A DNA stretch of 64,000 nt, taken from Proteinivorax hydrogeniformans. Lineage in GTDB: Bacteria > Bacillota > Proteinivoracia > Proteinivoracales > Proteinivoracaceae. Every line of letters begins with the position of its first letter. Position 1 is the first letter of the stretch. Under the pieces are notes generated by a model that saw only the letters and a list, made by a program, of their open reading frames with translations, made no database searches and had not been told where the DNA came from. Where the stretch lies: contig NZ_CP159485.1 of NCBI RefSeq assembly GCF_040515995.1, positions 1,178,001-1,242,000 on the forward strand, given 5' to 3'. Position numbers and translations under genes: made by a program. This document shows, piece after piece, positions 34,189-42,770 of this stretch.

Positions 34189-35208
34189 GTGAAGAAAATT
34201 TACTTTTTAACATTTATAGCATTAATAATAACAATGATTGTAGGGGTAGCCTTTGGGGCCACCCCTATATCCATTTATGACCTAAGCATAGAGGATATGG
34301 TGAGTTATTTTAACGATGACCTAGAGGATAGCACAAGCTATATAATAATCTTTAGAATGAGGCTTCCAAGGGTTATACTAGCTTTTTTAGTTGGAGCAGT
34401 TCTTGCTGGTTGTGGGGTAGCATTCCAAAGCTTACTAAAAAACCCTTTGGCAGAACCTTATACTTTAGGTGTTTCAAGCGGAGCAGGGCTTGGGGCAGCC
34501 ATTGGCATATTTTTGCTAACTACGGTAAGTTCAATGCCATTTAAAGTACCGTACCTTATCTCTTTGCTGGCCTTTATAACAGGATTGATAACAGTTTTTA
34601 TAGTGCTAACTATAGCACAAAGCCAAGGACAACTAAAAACTATTAATCTAATTTTGGCAGGTGTAGTAATAAGTTCTACTTTTTCCGCTCTAATTTCCTT
34701 TATAATGCTATTTGCTAACGAGAATATGCGCCAAATATATTTTTGGCTTATGGGTAATTTAAGCATGGCAACCTGGGAAAGGATTTATATTGCACTGATA
34801 CCTATCATAATAGGTATGCTTATAATAGCTTTTAATCTAAAAAGACTTAATATAATGCAACTAGGTGATGAGACAGCTCAAAGTCTAGGAGTCGAAGTTA
34901 ATAAAATAAAAAAAATAGTTATGCTAGGAGCCACATTAGCTACAGCAGCAGCGGTGTCTGTTTCAGGACTTATTGGTTTTGTCGGACTCATCATCCCCCA
35001 CACGCTGCGGATAATCTTAGGCTCAAGTGTAATAAAAATATTTCCTTTATCTATGATATGGGGAGGGATTTTTTTGATTTTAGCAGATCTTTTGGCTAGG
35101 ACGGTTCTTTCGCCTATGGAAATTCCGGTGGGAGTGATAACAGCTTTATTTGGAGGTCCCTTCTTTCTGTATCTATTAAAATCCAAATCAAAAGGTGATA
35201 GCGTATGA
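34189..35208 (+). CDS. btuC: Cobalamin ABC transporter permease
   Basis: A 339-residue FecCD/BtuC-type permease with about ten membrane helices. Contains 'RMRLPRVILAFLVGAVLAGCGVAFQSLLKNPLAEPYTLGVSSGAGLGAA' and 'VSGLIGFVGLIIPHTLRIILGS', both diagnostic for the family. GTG 34189 behind AGGGTG is the likely start. It overlaps btuD by four bases (ATGA), which indicates coupling. Confidence 0.93.
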   Translation: MKKIYFLTFIALIITMIVGVAFGATPISIYDLSIEDMVSYFNDDLEDSTSYIIIFRMRLPRVILAFLVGAVLAGCGVAFQSLLKNPLAEPYTLGVSSGAGLGAAIGIFLLTTVSSMPFKVPYLISLLAFITGLITVFIVLTIAQSQGQLKTINLILAGVVISSTFSALISFIMLFANENMRQIYFWLMGNLSMATWERIYIALIPIIIGMLIIAFNLKRLNIMQLGDETAQSLGVEVNKIKKIVMLGATLATAAAVSVSGLIGFVGLIIPHTLRIILGSSVIKIFPLSMIWGGIFLILADLLARTVLSPMEIPVGVITALFGGPFFLYLLKSKSKGDSV

Positions 35209-36455
35209 TACAGGTGAAAAATCTAACTGTAAACAGAGGTGGGAAAAACATAATAGCCCAACTTGACCATGACTTTGTAAAAGGTAAATTTACATCGATT
35301 TTAGGTCCAAATGGCAGCGGTAAAACAACTCTGCTTAAGGCAATCTCCGGACTTATCCCTTACTCAGGCCAGGTAGAAATTTTAGGTCAAGATTTATCTA
35401 AAATGAAAATCACAAAAAGGGCGGATAATATGGCAATTCTGCCACAGGTTACTCATCTAAACTCCGATTTATCGGTATTTGAAATCGTTAGCATGGGTAG
35501 GTTTTATAAAAGCCAACAGATTTTCCAAAGTTTATCTAACCAAGATGAAGAGATAATAACACATGCCATGGAAATGACTGAAATAAAAAGTTTAAAAGAC
35601 CGCAAGTTTTTGAATCTAAGTGGTGGTGAAAAACAAAGAGTACTACTAGCAAGAGCGTTAGCACAACAGCCAAAAGTACTGCTTTTAGACGAGCCAACAG
35701 CCAGCTTAGATATAAACTATCAGATAGAGATACTAAAATTACTTAAAAAACTACAAAAGAAAACCGATCTAACAATTATCTGTGTCCTACACGACATTCA
35801 ATTAGCTGCTGAGTTTTCTCAGCAAATATTACTGCTTAATGATGGCAGAGTAATTGATGTTGGCAAACCACACAAGATTATAAACCCAGAAAATATCCGC
35901 CGTACTTTTAACATAAATTCTCATGTTTACTGGGATTCATTTAGAGAAAAGTTAACGTTAATTCCAATAGAAAAAGAACAACAGCCGGATAAGTTTCTAG
36001 GTAAAATCCATATAATTGCTGGCGGAGGAAGTGCAGGCAATATTTTAGAGGTTTTACGTCACAAAAACTGTGAAATTTCTATGGGAGTTATTAATGTTGG
36101 GGATAGCGATTGGCAAAAGTGTAAAGAATTAAATATAAAAACAATAACAGTTCAACCATACTCACCTATTACCGAAGAGGCATATAAGCAAAATACTCAA
36201 GAAGTACTCAAGTCGGATTTTATCATTTTTTGCCACACGCCAATTGGCAATGGAAACCTAAAAAATCTTAAAGCTCTTCAACTAGCAAACCAAAATGAAA
36301 AAACCATTATTATTGTTGAAGGGGAACAATTTACCAAAAGGGACTTTACCGACGGCGGTGAAGGCAGTAAAATATATGATGAGTTAACAAAGTGCGAAAA
36401 CGTATTTAAAGTTCAAAATGTAAACGAGTTGTTCAATATTTTGGAGGTGGAATAG
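35205..36455 (+). CDS. btuD: Cobalamin ABC transporter ATPase with extra C-terminal domain
   Basis: A 416-residue protein. Residues 1-250 are a normal BtuD/FepC-type ATPase: Walker A 'GPNGSGKTT' (34-42), signature 'LSGGEKQRVLLARALAQ', Walker B 'VLLLDEPTA', and 'CVLHDIQLAAEF'. Residues about 262-416 form a separate alpha/beta domain, starting 'KIHIIAGGGSAGNILEVL' with 'GVINVGDSDWQKC' and 'FIIFCHTPIGNGNLKNL'. It looks Rossmann-like and I do not know its function. Such long ATPases beside cobO occur in other Clostridia as far as I recall. ATG behind AAAGGTGA. Confidence 0.9.
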   Translation: MIQVKNLTVNRGGKNIIAQLDHDFVKGKFTSILGPNGSGKTTLLKAISGLIPYSGQVEILGQDLSKMKITKRADNMAILPQVTHLNSDLSVFEIVSMGRFYKSQQIFQSLSNQDEEIITHAMEMTEIKSLKDRKFLNLSGGEKQRVLLARALAQQPKVLLLDEPTASLDINYQIEILKLLKKLQKKTDLTIICVLHDIQLAAEFSQQILLLNDGRVIDVGKPHKIINPENIRRTFNINSHVYWDSFREKLTLIPIEKEQQPDKFLGKIHIIAGGGSAGNILEVLRHKNCEISMGVINVGDSDWQKCKELNIKTITVQPYSPITEEAYKQNTQEVLKSDFIIFCHTPIGNGNLKNLKALQLANQNEKTIIIVEGEQFTKRDFTDGGEGSKIYDELTKCENVFKVQNVNELFNILEVE

Positions 36456-37037
36456 GTGTTTAAAGGATTAGTACAGATCTATACAGGGAATTCTAAGGGA
36501 AAGACAACAGCTGCTTTAGGACTTTCTTTAAGAGCTATAGGCCATGGATATAATGTTTATTTTATGCAATTTATGAAAGGCAGTAACTATTACGGTGAAA
36601 TTGCTACGCTTAATAAACTTTCCGATAAAATAAAGCATGCTCAATTTGGCCGGCCTTGTAGAAACGGTGGATTGATAAAAGCTGGACTTTCGACATGCAT
36701 AGCTTGTGGTGATTGTTTTATAAAACAGGGCGAGGATATAACAAAAGATAAAGAAGAAATGGAAAAAGCATTAGAGTTTACCATTGAGATAATCCAATCA
36801 CAAAAATACCAAATAGTAGTACTAGATGAAATTTTAAACTGCCTATACTTTGATTTGATTACAAAGAAGCAGCTTCTTGATATCCTAGAAAGAAAACCGG
36901 ATAACGTTGAGCTTGTATTGACAGGAAGAAACGCTCCTGATGATATTATAGCTAAAGCAGATCTGGTCACAGATATGGGCCAAATTAAACATCCCTTTGA
37001 AAAGGGGGTAATGGCTAGAAGGGGGATTGAATATTAA
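36456..37037 (+). CDS. cobO: Cob(I)alamin / cob(I)yrinate a,c-diamide adenosyltransferase
   Basis: A 193-residue CobA/CobO-type enzyme that transfers the adenosyl group of ATP to reduced cobalt to form the coenzyme. Walker A 'YTGNSKGKTTAALGLSLRAIGHG', 'VYFMQFMKG', 'VVLDEILNCL' and 'VELVLTGRNAPDDIIAKADLVTDM' are typical. There are extra cysteines at about 66-86 ('CRNGG...STCIACGDCF'), a possible metal-binding insert. GTG start behind GGAGGTG, directly after btuD. It completes uptake followed by adenosylation. Confidence 0.94.
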   Translation: MFKGLVQIYTGNSKGKTTAALGLSLRAIGHGYNVYFMQFMKGSNYYGEIATLNKLSDKIKHAQFGRPCRNGGLIKAGLSTCIACGDCFIKQGEDITKDKEEMEKALEFTIEIIQSQKYQIVVLDEILNCLYFDLITKKQLLDILERKPDNVELVLTGRNAPDDIIAKADLVTDMGQIKHPFEKGVMARRGIEY

Positions 37038-37072
37038 TCTTATTTCTAGTAAGATAACTAGGGGGGATGAGT

Positions 37073-37495
37073 ATGGTTAAAGTAACACTTATGAATCAGT
37101 CAAAAGTTATAAAATGTAAAATCAGGCTCGATGTTCCTGGATATAATAAATCCGGTCGCTTTTTGTTTGGGAGTAAAGATGGCACCGCCATGGCAAAAGA
37201 AAATAGACTAAAGGAAATAAATATGCTAAAAAATGTCCCTCTTCAAGGTGTTAAATTTGAAAAAATCTCTTCTGCTTTAGATGTTTACACCATAGAAGAA
37301 GACGGTAAAACTATGGCGTATGCTCCTATAGAGGTAGAGGTTACAGCTGACATCTTAGAGGATATTCTGCCACTTATAACCCGTTCAGATTTTAGCAAAA
37401 TTGAAATTGTTGAGCCATCTGACATCACTTTAGATAAAGGTCAAGGTGAAAGGTTACTGACAAGAATCGGATTAGAATACAGAAACAATATGTAG
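37073..37495 (+). CDS. Conserved-looking protein downstream of cobO, unknown function
   Basis: A 140-residue soluble protein with alternating strand and helix character, no membrane segment and no cysteines. Motifs seen: 'DVPGYNKSGRFLFGSKDGTAM', 'VEVTADILEDILPLI' and 'DKGQGERLLTRIGLEYR'. I do not recognise the family. ATG 37073 behind GGGGGG is the start; an ATG six bases earlier lies closer to that site. 35 bases after cobO, so it may be part of the riboswitch operon, but this is inference. Confidence 0.7.
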   Translation: MVKVTLMNQSKVIKCKIRLDVPGYNKSGRFLFGSKDGTAMAKENRLKEINMLKNVPLQGVKFEKISSALDVYTIEEDGKTMAYAPIEVEVTADILEDILPLITRSDFSKIEIVEPSDITLDKGQGERLLTRIGLEYRNNM

Positions 37496-37516
37496 TTAAA
37501 ATGAAAGGTGAGGTAA

Positions 37517-38119
37517 ATGACCGAACATTATTTTACTCAAAGCCCAGAAAGTGAAAGTAACGAACAAGAATTTGTCGATACATTTAATGGAAAAGAATTG
37601 AGGTTTGTATATGACGCTTCAGTCTTTTCCAAAGGAAAAATAGATAAGGGAAGTGCATTATTGGTACAAACCTTTATAGAGCTCAACTCCAATCTTTCTG
37701 ATAAAATTCAGATGCTAGATTTAGGTTGTGGCTATGGGTTTGTAACAGTAGCAATAACATCTTTTCTAGATGTATCCATGACGAGCTCAGATATTAACCA
37801 GCGGGCTGTATCCCTTTGTGAAAAAAATTGCCGTTTAAATAGTGTACAAAGTAATTGTATTCAAAGTGATGGATTTAATAATTTTGATAAGTTATTTGAC
37901 TTTATATTATTAAACCCACCTATAAGAACAGGAAAAAAGAAAGTATATAGCATTTTGAAAGAAAGCTATAACCACTTAAATGATAATGGTGAGTTATGGG
38001 TGGTTATCCGAGTCAAACAGGGTGCCAAATCGATGAAGACTTATTTACAATCGTTTTTTAGTAGCGTTGACACAGTAGCTAAAAAAGGAGGATACCACAT
38101 ATTAAGGTGTGAAAAGTAA
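37517..38119 (+). CDS. Class I SAM-dependent methyltransferase, RsmC/RlmG-like
   Basis: A 200-residue protein with SAM motif I 'MLDLGCGYGFVTVAI', 'SDINQRAVSLCEKNCRLN', and the catalytic-type 'FILLNPPIRTGKKKVYSIL' (NPP motif), as in the rRNA guanine-N2 methyltransferases (COG2813). It contains only the catalytic half; the target nucleotide is unknown. ATG behind AGGTGAGG. It ends in TAATG, overlapping a 50-residue ORF by one base. Confidence 0.85.
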   Translation: MTEHYFTQSPESESNEQEFVDTFNGKELRFVYDASVFSKGKIDKGSALLVQTFIELNSNLSDKIQMLDLGCGYGFVTVAITSFLDVSMTSSDINQRAVSLCEKNCRLNSVQSNCIQSDGFNNFDKLFDFILLNPPIRTGKKKVYSILKESYNHLNDNGELWVVIRVKQGAKSMKTYLQSFFSSVDTVAKKGGYHILRCEK

Positions 38120-38271
38120 TGGACGTTTTTAAATTTCTAGAAAACAAACAACAAAAGATAACTAGGTTTATAACCTACCTTTTTATTACGCTTGTCATCG
38201 TGCAAATATCCTTAAAAATTCCTTTTCTAAATAGAATTTTTGTGTACATAACAAGACTGGAGGGTTATTAA
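38119..38271 (+). CDS. Small single-pass membrane protein (50 residues)
   Basis: Begins MDVFKFLENKQQKITRF and has one membrane helix (about 17-38), ending ITRLEGY. ATG and TAA each overlap the neighbouring genes by one base (TAATG at both ends), linking the methyltransferase and aroH. The size, topology and location upstream of cmk recall YpfB (DUF5359) of Bacillus, but I can only suggest this. Confidence 0.6.
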   Translation: MDVFKFLENKQQKITRFITYLFITLVIVQISLKIPFLNRIFVYITRLEGY

Positions 38272-38642
38272 TGCAAGCAATCAGAGGGGCTATAACCATC
38301 TCTTTAAATTCAGAAACGGAAATTAAAGAGGCAACTTTCCAGCTGATAAATGCAATTATGCAAAACAATAAGCTGCAAGAGAGCAATTTGGTGTCTGTTA
38401 TGTTTTCATTAACTGATGATATAGATGCGTCAAATCCAGCTAAACATTTTAGGGAAATGGGGATGACTAACACCCCATTATTTTGTGTCCAAGAAGCCAA
38501 AATAGCCGGTGGTTTAAAAAAATGTATCAGAGTAATTATACATATAAATACTATAAAAAAGGACATTGTCCATGTTTATTTACGTGATGCAAAAAAACTG
38601 AGACCTGACATCACAGGAGGAGAAAATGTTAACAAAACTTGA
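38271..38642 (+). CDS. aroH: Chorismate mutase, AroH type
   Basis: A 123-residue monofunctional chorismate mutase (chorismate to prephenate). Matches Bacillus AroH: 'AIRGAITI' (Arg near residue 5), 'NPAKHFREMGMTNTPLFCVQEAKIAGGLKKCIRVIIHI' (Glu and Arg of the active site) and 'VHVYLRDAKKLRPD'. Overlaps the next gene aroF by 17 bases. Together they feed aromatic amino acid synthesis. Confidence 0.95.
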   Translation: MQAIRGAITISLNSETEIKEATFQLINAIMQNNKLQESNLVSVMFSLTDDIDASNPAKHFREMGMTNTPLFCVQEAKIAGGLKKCIRVIIHINTIKKDIVHVYLRDAKKLRPDITGGENVNKT

Positions 38643-39435
38643 ACAACAAAAACTATTTCCACTAGCCAGTAAGGACAATACAAATAAAGATACAGTTATT
38701 AGGGTGAAAGATGTTCAGTTTGGCAAAGAACCTATCGTTATTGCCGGTCCTTGTGCTGTTGAATGCGAAGAGCAAATAGATACCATAGCCTCTTTTTTGC
38801 ATAAAAATTCAGTGCCAGTCTTACGCGGGGGCGCGTATAAACCCAGGACCTCTCCTTATAGCTTTCAAGGACTCCATGAAAAGGGTCTGCAAATGCTAAG
38901 TGCAGCTGGAAAAAAGTACAACCTGGTCACAGTAAGCGAAGCGGTAGATGAGCATTCCTTAAAGCAGGTGGCACACTATTGTGATATTATTCAGATAGGC
39001 GCACGAAATATGTTTAACTACGAGCTTTTAAAAAAAGTTGGGAAATTCTCCAAGCCTGTTTTATTAAAGCGAGGGATGTCCGCCACCATTTCAGAGTTTT
39101 TAACTGCAGCTGAATACATAATTAAAAGTGGAAATAAAGATGTTATTTTATGCGAGCGCGGAATAAGAACCTTTGAAAACTACACAAGAAATACTTTAGA
39201 CCTATCGGCTGTAGCAGCTATAAGGGAGCTATCCCATCTTCCAGTGATTGTAGATCCTAGCCACGGCTCTGGCAGGAGGTCTTTAGTTACGCCTTTAGCA
39301 AAAGCTTCATTAGCAGTCGGAGGGCAAGGGTTAATGATAGAAATTCATAATGAACCATCTAAAGCATTATCTGATGGGTTTCAGTCTTTAGATTTTTCAA
39401 CATTTAAAAATCTTTTATTGGAATTAAAAACATAA
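38626..39435 (+). CDS. aroF: 3-deoxy-7-phosphoheptulonate (DAHP) synthase
   Basis: A 269-residue class Ib DAHP synthase, first step of the shikimate pathway. Shows 'IAGPCAVECEEQI', 'LRGGAYKPRTSPYSFQGL', 'VLLKRGMSATISEFLTAAEYI', 'LCERGIRTFENYTRNTLDL' and 'VIVDPSHGSGRR'. It lacks the N-terminal ferredoxin-like regulatory domain of the longer (about 340) members. ATG behind GGAGGAG, inside the end of aroH. Confidence 0.94.
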   Translation: MLTKLEQQKLFPLASKDNTNKDTVIRVKDVQFGKEPIVIAGPCAVECEEQIDTIASFLHKNSVPVLRGGAYKPRTSPYSFQGLHEKGLQMLSAAGKKYNLVTVSEAVDEHSLKQVAHYCDIIQIGARNMFNYELLKKVGKFSKPVLLKRGMSATISEFLTAAEYIIKSGNKDVILCERGIRTFENYTRNTLDLSAVAAIRELSHLPVIVDPSHGSGRRSLVTPLAKASLAVGGQGLMIEIHNEPSKALSDGFQSLDFSTFKNLLLELKT

Positions 39436-39518
39436 AAAAATAATATTAGTATAGAGGAAAAAAAAAATTAATGTCGAATTGTGATAGTTAGGGTTTAAAA
39501 AAATAGGGAGGGAGCACA

Positions 39519-40190
39519 TTGAAGCCCATACAAATAGCCATTGACGGACCGGCAGGAGCTGGTAAGAGCACAGTGGCCAAACGTTTAGCTAAAAAATTAG
39601 ATTTTTGTTATATCGATACAGGAGCAATGTATAGAGCATTAACCTTAAAAGCGATTAAAAAGAAACATGATTTAAACTCAAGCGGTTGTATCAAACAATT
39701 ATTATCAAATACAGAAATAGAAATAAAAAATATTCGCAATGAAATTCATATCTTTTTAGATAACAAGGATGTAACTTATGAAATAAGGCAACCTGAAATA
39801 AGCAATAATGTATCAAATATTGCTAAAATACCAGAGGTTAGAGACCATATGCTTCACTTACAAAGAGAGATGGCCCAATGCGGAAAAGTTGTAATGGAAG
39901 GGCGGGATATCGGCACGGTAGTTTTGCCTGAAGCTGATATAAAATTCTTTCTAACTGCATCGTTAGAAGCTAGAGCAAATAGGAGATTTTTGGAGTTGGA
40001 GAAAAAAGGTTATAGCGTAGATATTGATTCAATTGCTCAAGAAATTGCAATTAGAGATAAAATTGACTCCAAAAGGCAAAGCGCGCCTTTGTTAAAGGCT
40101 GATGATGCAATTGAAGTAGACACCTCTAATTATGACATTGATGAAGCGGTGGATGTACTGGTACAGGAAATTAAAAAGAGGTTAGACTAA
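39519..40190 (+). CDS. cmk: Cytidylate kinase
   Basis: A 223-residue (d)CMP kinase: P-loop 'AIDGPAGAGKSTVAKRLAKKL', 'YIDTGAMYRALTLKA', 'GRDIGTVVLPEADIKFFLTASLEARANRR', and 'IAIRDKIDSKRQSAPLLKADDAIEVDTS'. TTG start behind GGGAGGGAG. Followed directly by plsC (TAATG), then ispH-rpsA, a standard Clostridia order. Confidence 0.97.
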   Translation: MKPIQIAIDGPAGAGKSTVAKRLAKKLDFCYIDTGAMYRALTLKAIKKKHDLNSSGCIKQLLSNTEIEIKNIRNEIHIFLDNKDVTYEIRQPEISNNVSNIAKIPEVRDHMLHLQREMAQCGKVVMEGRDIGTVVLPEADIKFFLTASLEARANRRFLELEKKGYSVDIDSIAQEIAIRDKIDSKRQSAPLLKADDAIEVDTSNYDIDEAVDVLVQEIKKRLD

Positions 40191-40771
40191 TGTTATATTC
40201 TGTATTAAGAAAAATTCTATATCCTATTTTTGCTATAGTTTATCCGTATAAAGTACATGGTAAAAATAATATCCCTAAAGAAGGGAAATATATAGTTGCT
40301 TCTAATCATATTAGTTTGCTAGACCCTATTTTTTTGGTTATGATTTTCCCAAAAACCATTAACTTTCTAGCTAAAAAAGAGTTGTTTGATGTACCCATAC
40401 TAGGCGGATTTCTTAAAAAAGTACATGTAATTTCTGTAGACCGAAACACCATCGATAGAAATGCTGTAAGGCGCTCTATAGAAGTTATACAAAATAATGA
40501 GATCTTAGGGGTTTTTCCGGAGGGCACAAGGAGTAAAGATTTAGAGCCGCTACCTGCAAAACCGGGAGTAGCGTTATTCGCACTGAAGGGCGAATGCCCT
40601 ATTTTACCAGTTAGAATAAAAGGACCCATCAGGTTATTTAGAAAAAATCATATTTTCATAGGCGAGCCTTTTTACCTAGATCGCAAAAAAGGCAATATGA
40701 AGTTTCAGGCCCAATATATAATGGATAATATAATTAAGTTAGGTGAAGAAAATGGAAGTAAAAGTTGCTAA
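40190..40771 (+). CDS. plsC: 1-acyl-sn-glycerol-3-phosphate acyltransferase
   Basis: A 193-residue PlsC family enzyme (lysophosphatidate to phosphatidate). Has the catalytic H-x4-D motif 'SNHISLLDPIF' and 'GVFPEGTRSK', plus a hydrophobic N-terminal segment. ATG overlaps the cmk stop, and its 3' end overlaps ispH-rpsA by 20 bases. Confidence 0.93.
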   Translation: MLYSVLRKILYPIFAIVYPYKVHGKNNIPKEGKYIVASNHISLLDPIFLVMIFPKTINFLAKKELFDVPILGGFLKKVHVISVDRNTIDRNAVRRSIEVIQNNEILGVFPEGTRSKDLEPLPAKPGVALFALKGECPILPVRIKGPIRLFRKNHIFIGEPFYLDRKKGNMKFQAQYIMDNIIKLGEENGSKSC

Positions 40772-42683
40772 ATACAGTGGCTTTTGTAAGGGGGTAGAAG
40801 ATGCTATCAATCTTACAGAAAGTCACTGTAGTGAAAAAACATATACACTAGGACCACTGGTTCATAACCCCGATGTAATTGAGTATTTTGAGAAAAAAGG
40901 GGTCTATCATAAAACCGACCCCTCTAAAATTTCAAATAGCAAAGTTGTTTTAAGATCTCATGGTGTAGGTCCTAATACCATTGAAATCCTTAAACAAAAC
41001 AACAATGACATAATTGATGGCACCTGTCCTTTTGTGGCAAGAGTGCAAAAAATAGCCCGTCAACTGCTTGAAGATAATGTTCCAGTGCTAATAATAGGTG
41101 ACTCAAGCCATCCTGAAATTATAGGAATTAATCAATGGACTAAAGATTCAGCCATTATAATAGACTCAGAAGAACAGGCAAAGCAGTTAGATATAAAAGC
41201 GCCTTTTGGGGTAGTTGTACAAACTACATTCTCTTTAGATAAATTTAAGCGAATTATGGAAATACTAAAAGGAAAATATAGTGAGGAAGAAATCATAGTC
41301 CACAACACAATCTGCCGGGCCACTGACCTTAGGCAGAAGTCTGTAAAGGAGCTATCCCAAACTGTGGACTTGATGCTAGTCATAGGGGGTGAAAACAGCT
41401 CCAACACAGCAAAATTAAAGGAAATTTGTTTAGAATCTGGTGTAAAAACATATCTAATACAAAACTACAAAGATATTGACCCTCAAATGTTTACCAATGT
41501 AAAATCAGTTGGTATAGCTGCAGGGGCGTCGACACCAGAATGGAGTATAAAGGAGGTTTTTAACATGGTTAAAGAAATCGAATCAAACGAGCTTGAAGTT
41601 GGTAAAGAAGTAGAAGGTGAAATAGCAAAAGTTACAGAAGAGGTGGTACTAGTAGATATTGGAGATAAGGAAGAAGCTAGTATCCCTAAAAAAGAATTCT
41701 CTCTTCTAAAGATAGAAAACCTAGAAGAGGTTGCCAAAGTTGGAGAGAAAGTAAAATGTATTATTACAAATATCGATGACGAAGGTAATGTAACGCTTTC
41801 AAAGAAGCAATATGATGAAAATCATATTTGGGAAAAGCTACAAAAAGACCTTGAAGCAGAAACAGTTATTAGCGGAAAGGTGCTAGAAGAAGTAAAAGGC
41901 GGTATAACTATTGATGTAGGAGCTAGAGGATTCATGCCAGCTTCCCTTATAGATACCCAATATATCGAGGATCTTTCATCTTTAGTAGGACAAAACCTAG
42001 AGTTTATCGTAAAAGAGTTAGACAAAGAAAAAAATAAAATTATCTTATCAAGAAAAGATTTGCTTTTAGCTGAAAAAGTTAAAAATGAACAAAAACTACT
42101 AGAAGAAATAAAACCAGGACAACGTATTACAGGTACAGTGCGTAGGATTACCGATTTCGGTGCCTTTGTAGATATCGGCGGCGTTGACGGTCTAGTGCAC
42201 GTATCTAACATCGCATGGAAAAGAGTTAAACATCCTTCAGATGTACTTGAAGTAGGACAAAAGGTAGAGGTTGAAGTACTAGAAGTAAAAGTTGAAGAAA
42301 AAAGGGTTGGTCTAAGTATTAAAGCAACACAGAAGAGCCCTTACGAGCAAGCAATCGATAAATTCACTCCTGGTGACATAGTAGATGGTACAGTTGTCAG
42401 ACTTACTGGCTTTGGTGCTTTTGTTGAAATTGCAGATGGCGTAGATGGTCTAGTACATATTTCACAAATATCCGATGATCATGTAAGCGACCCTAAAGAT
42501 GTACTTGAGGTAGGACAAAAGGTTCAAGTTAAAGTCTTAGAATTAAAACCAGAGGAAAAAAGAATTAGCCTAAGTATTAAAGAAGCTCAACCTAAGGAAA
42601 GCTTTGAGGAGTACAGCGAAACTGAAAACCTAGAAGTAAACCTAGGCGAGAGATTTAAAGATTTGTTTAAAGACAAAGAATAA
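40752..42683 (+). CDS. ispH: Fused HMBPP reductase IspH and S1-domain RNA-binding protein
   Basis: A 643-residue fusion. Residues 1-280 are IspH, the [4Fe-4S] enzyme that makes IPP/DMAPP in the last step of the MEP pathway, with three cluster cysteines ('YSGFCKGV', 'DGTCPFV', 'NTICRAT'). Residues about 282-620 hold four S1 domains (from about 282, 374, 455 and 540), the last two with the classical 'FGAFVDIGG-VDGLVHVSNI' pattern. An ispH-rpsA fusion is known from many Clostridia. ATG 40752 behind AGGTGAAG is chosen over GTG 40743. The S1 part may serve as the S1-like protein for translation. Confidence 0.95.
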   Translation: MEVKVAKYSGFCKGVEDAINLTESHCSEKTYTLGPLVHNPDVIEYFEKKGVYHKTDPSKISNSKVVLRSHGVGPNTIEILKQNNNDIIDGTCPFVARVQKIARQLLEDNVPVLIIGDSSHPEIIGINQWTKDSAIIIDSEEQAKQLDIKAPFGVVVQTTFSLDKFKRIMEILKGKYSEEEIIVHNTICRATDLRQKSVKELSQTVDLMLVIGGENSSNTAKLKEICLESGVKTYLIQNYKDIDPQMFTNVKSVGIAAGASTPEWSIKEVFNMVKEIESNELEVGKEVEGEIAKVTEEVVLVDIGDKEEASIPKKEFSLLKIENLEEVAKVGEKVKCIITNIDDEGNVTLSKKQYDENHIWEKLQKDLEAETVISGKVLEEVKGGITIDVGARGFMPASLIDTQYIEDLSSLVGQNLEFIVKELDKEKNKIILSRKDLLLAEKVKNEQKLLEEIKPGQRITGTVRRITDFGAFVDIGGVDGLVHVSNIAWKRVKHPSDVLEVGQKVEVEVLEVKVEEKRVGLSIKATQKSPYEQAIDKFTPGDIVDGTVVRLTGFGAFVEIADGVDGLVHISQISDDHVSDPKDVLEVGQKVQVKVLELKPEEKRISLSIKEAQPKESFEEYSETENLEVNLGERFKDLFKDKE

Positions 42684-42699
42684 TTAAATAAAAAAAGAA

Positions 42700-42745
42700 G
42701 CTGCCACCAATTATTAAAAAGATAATTGGTGGCAGCCTTTTTTTT
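42700..42745 (+). terminator. Intrinsic terminator after ispH-rpsA
   Basis: A perfect 15-bp stem (GCTGCCACCAATTAT and its complement at 42722-42736) followed by CTTTTTTTT. Confidence 0.95.
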
Positions 42746-42770
42746 ATGCTTTTTTTATTTACTTAGGAGA

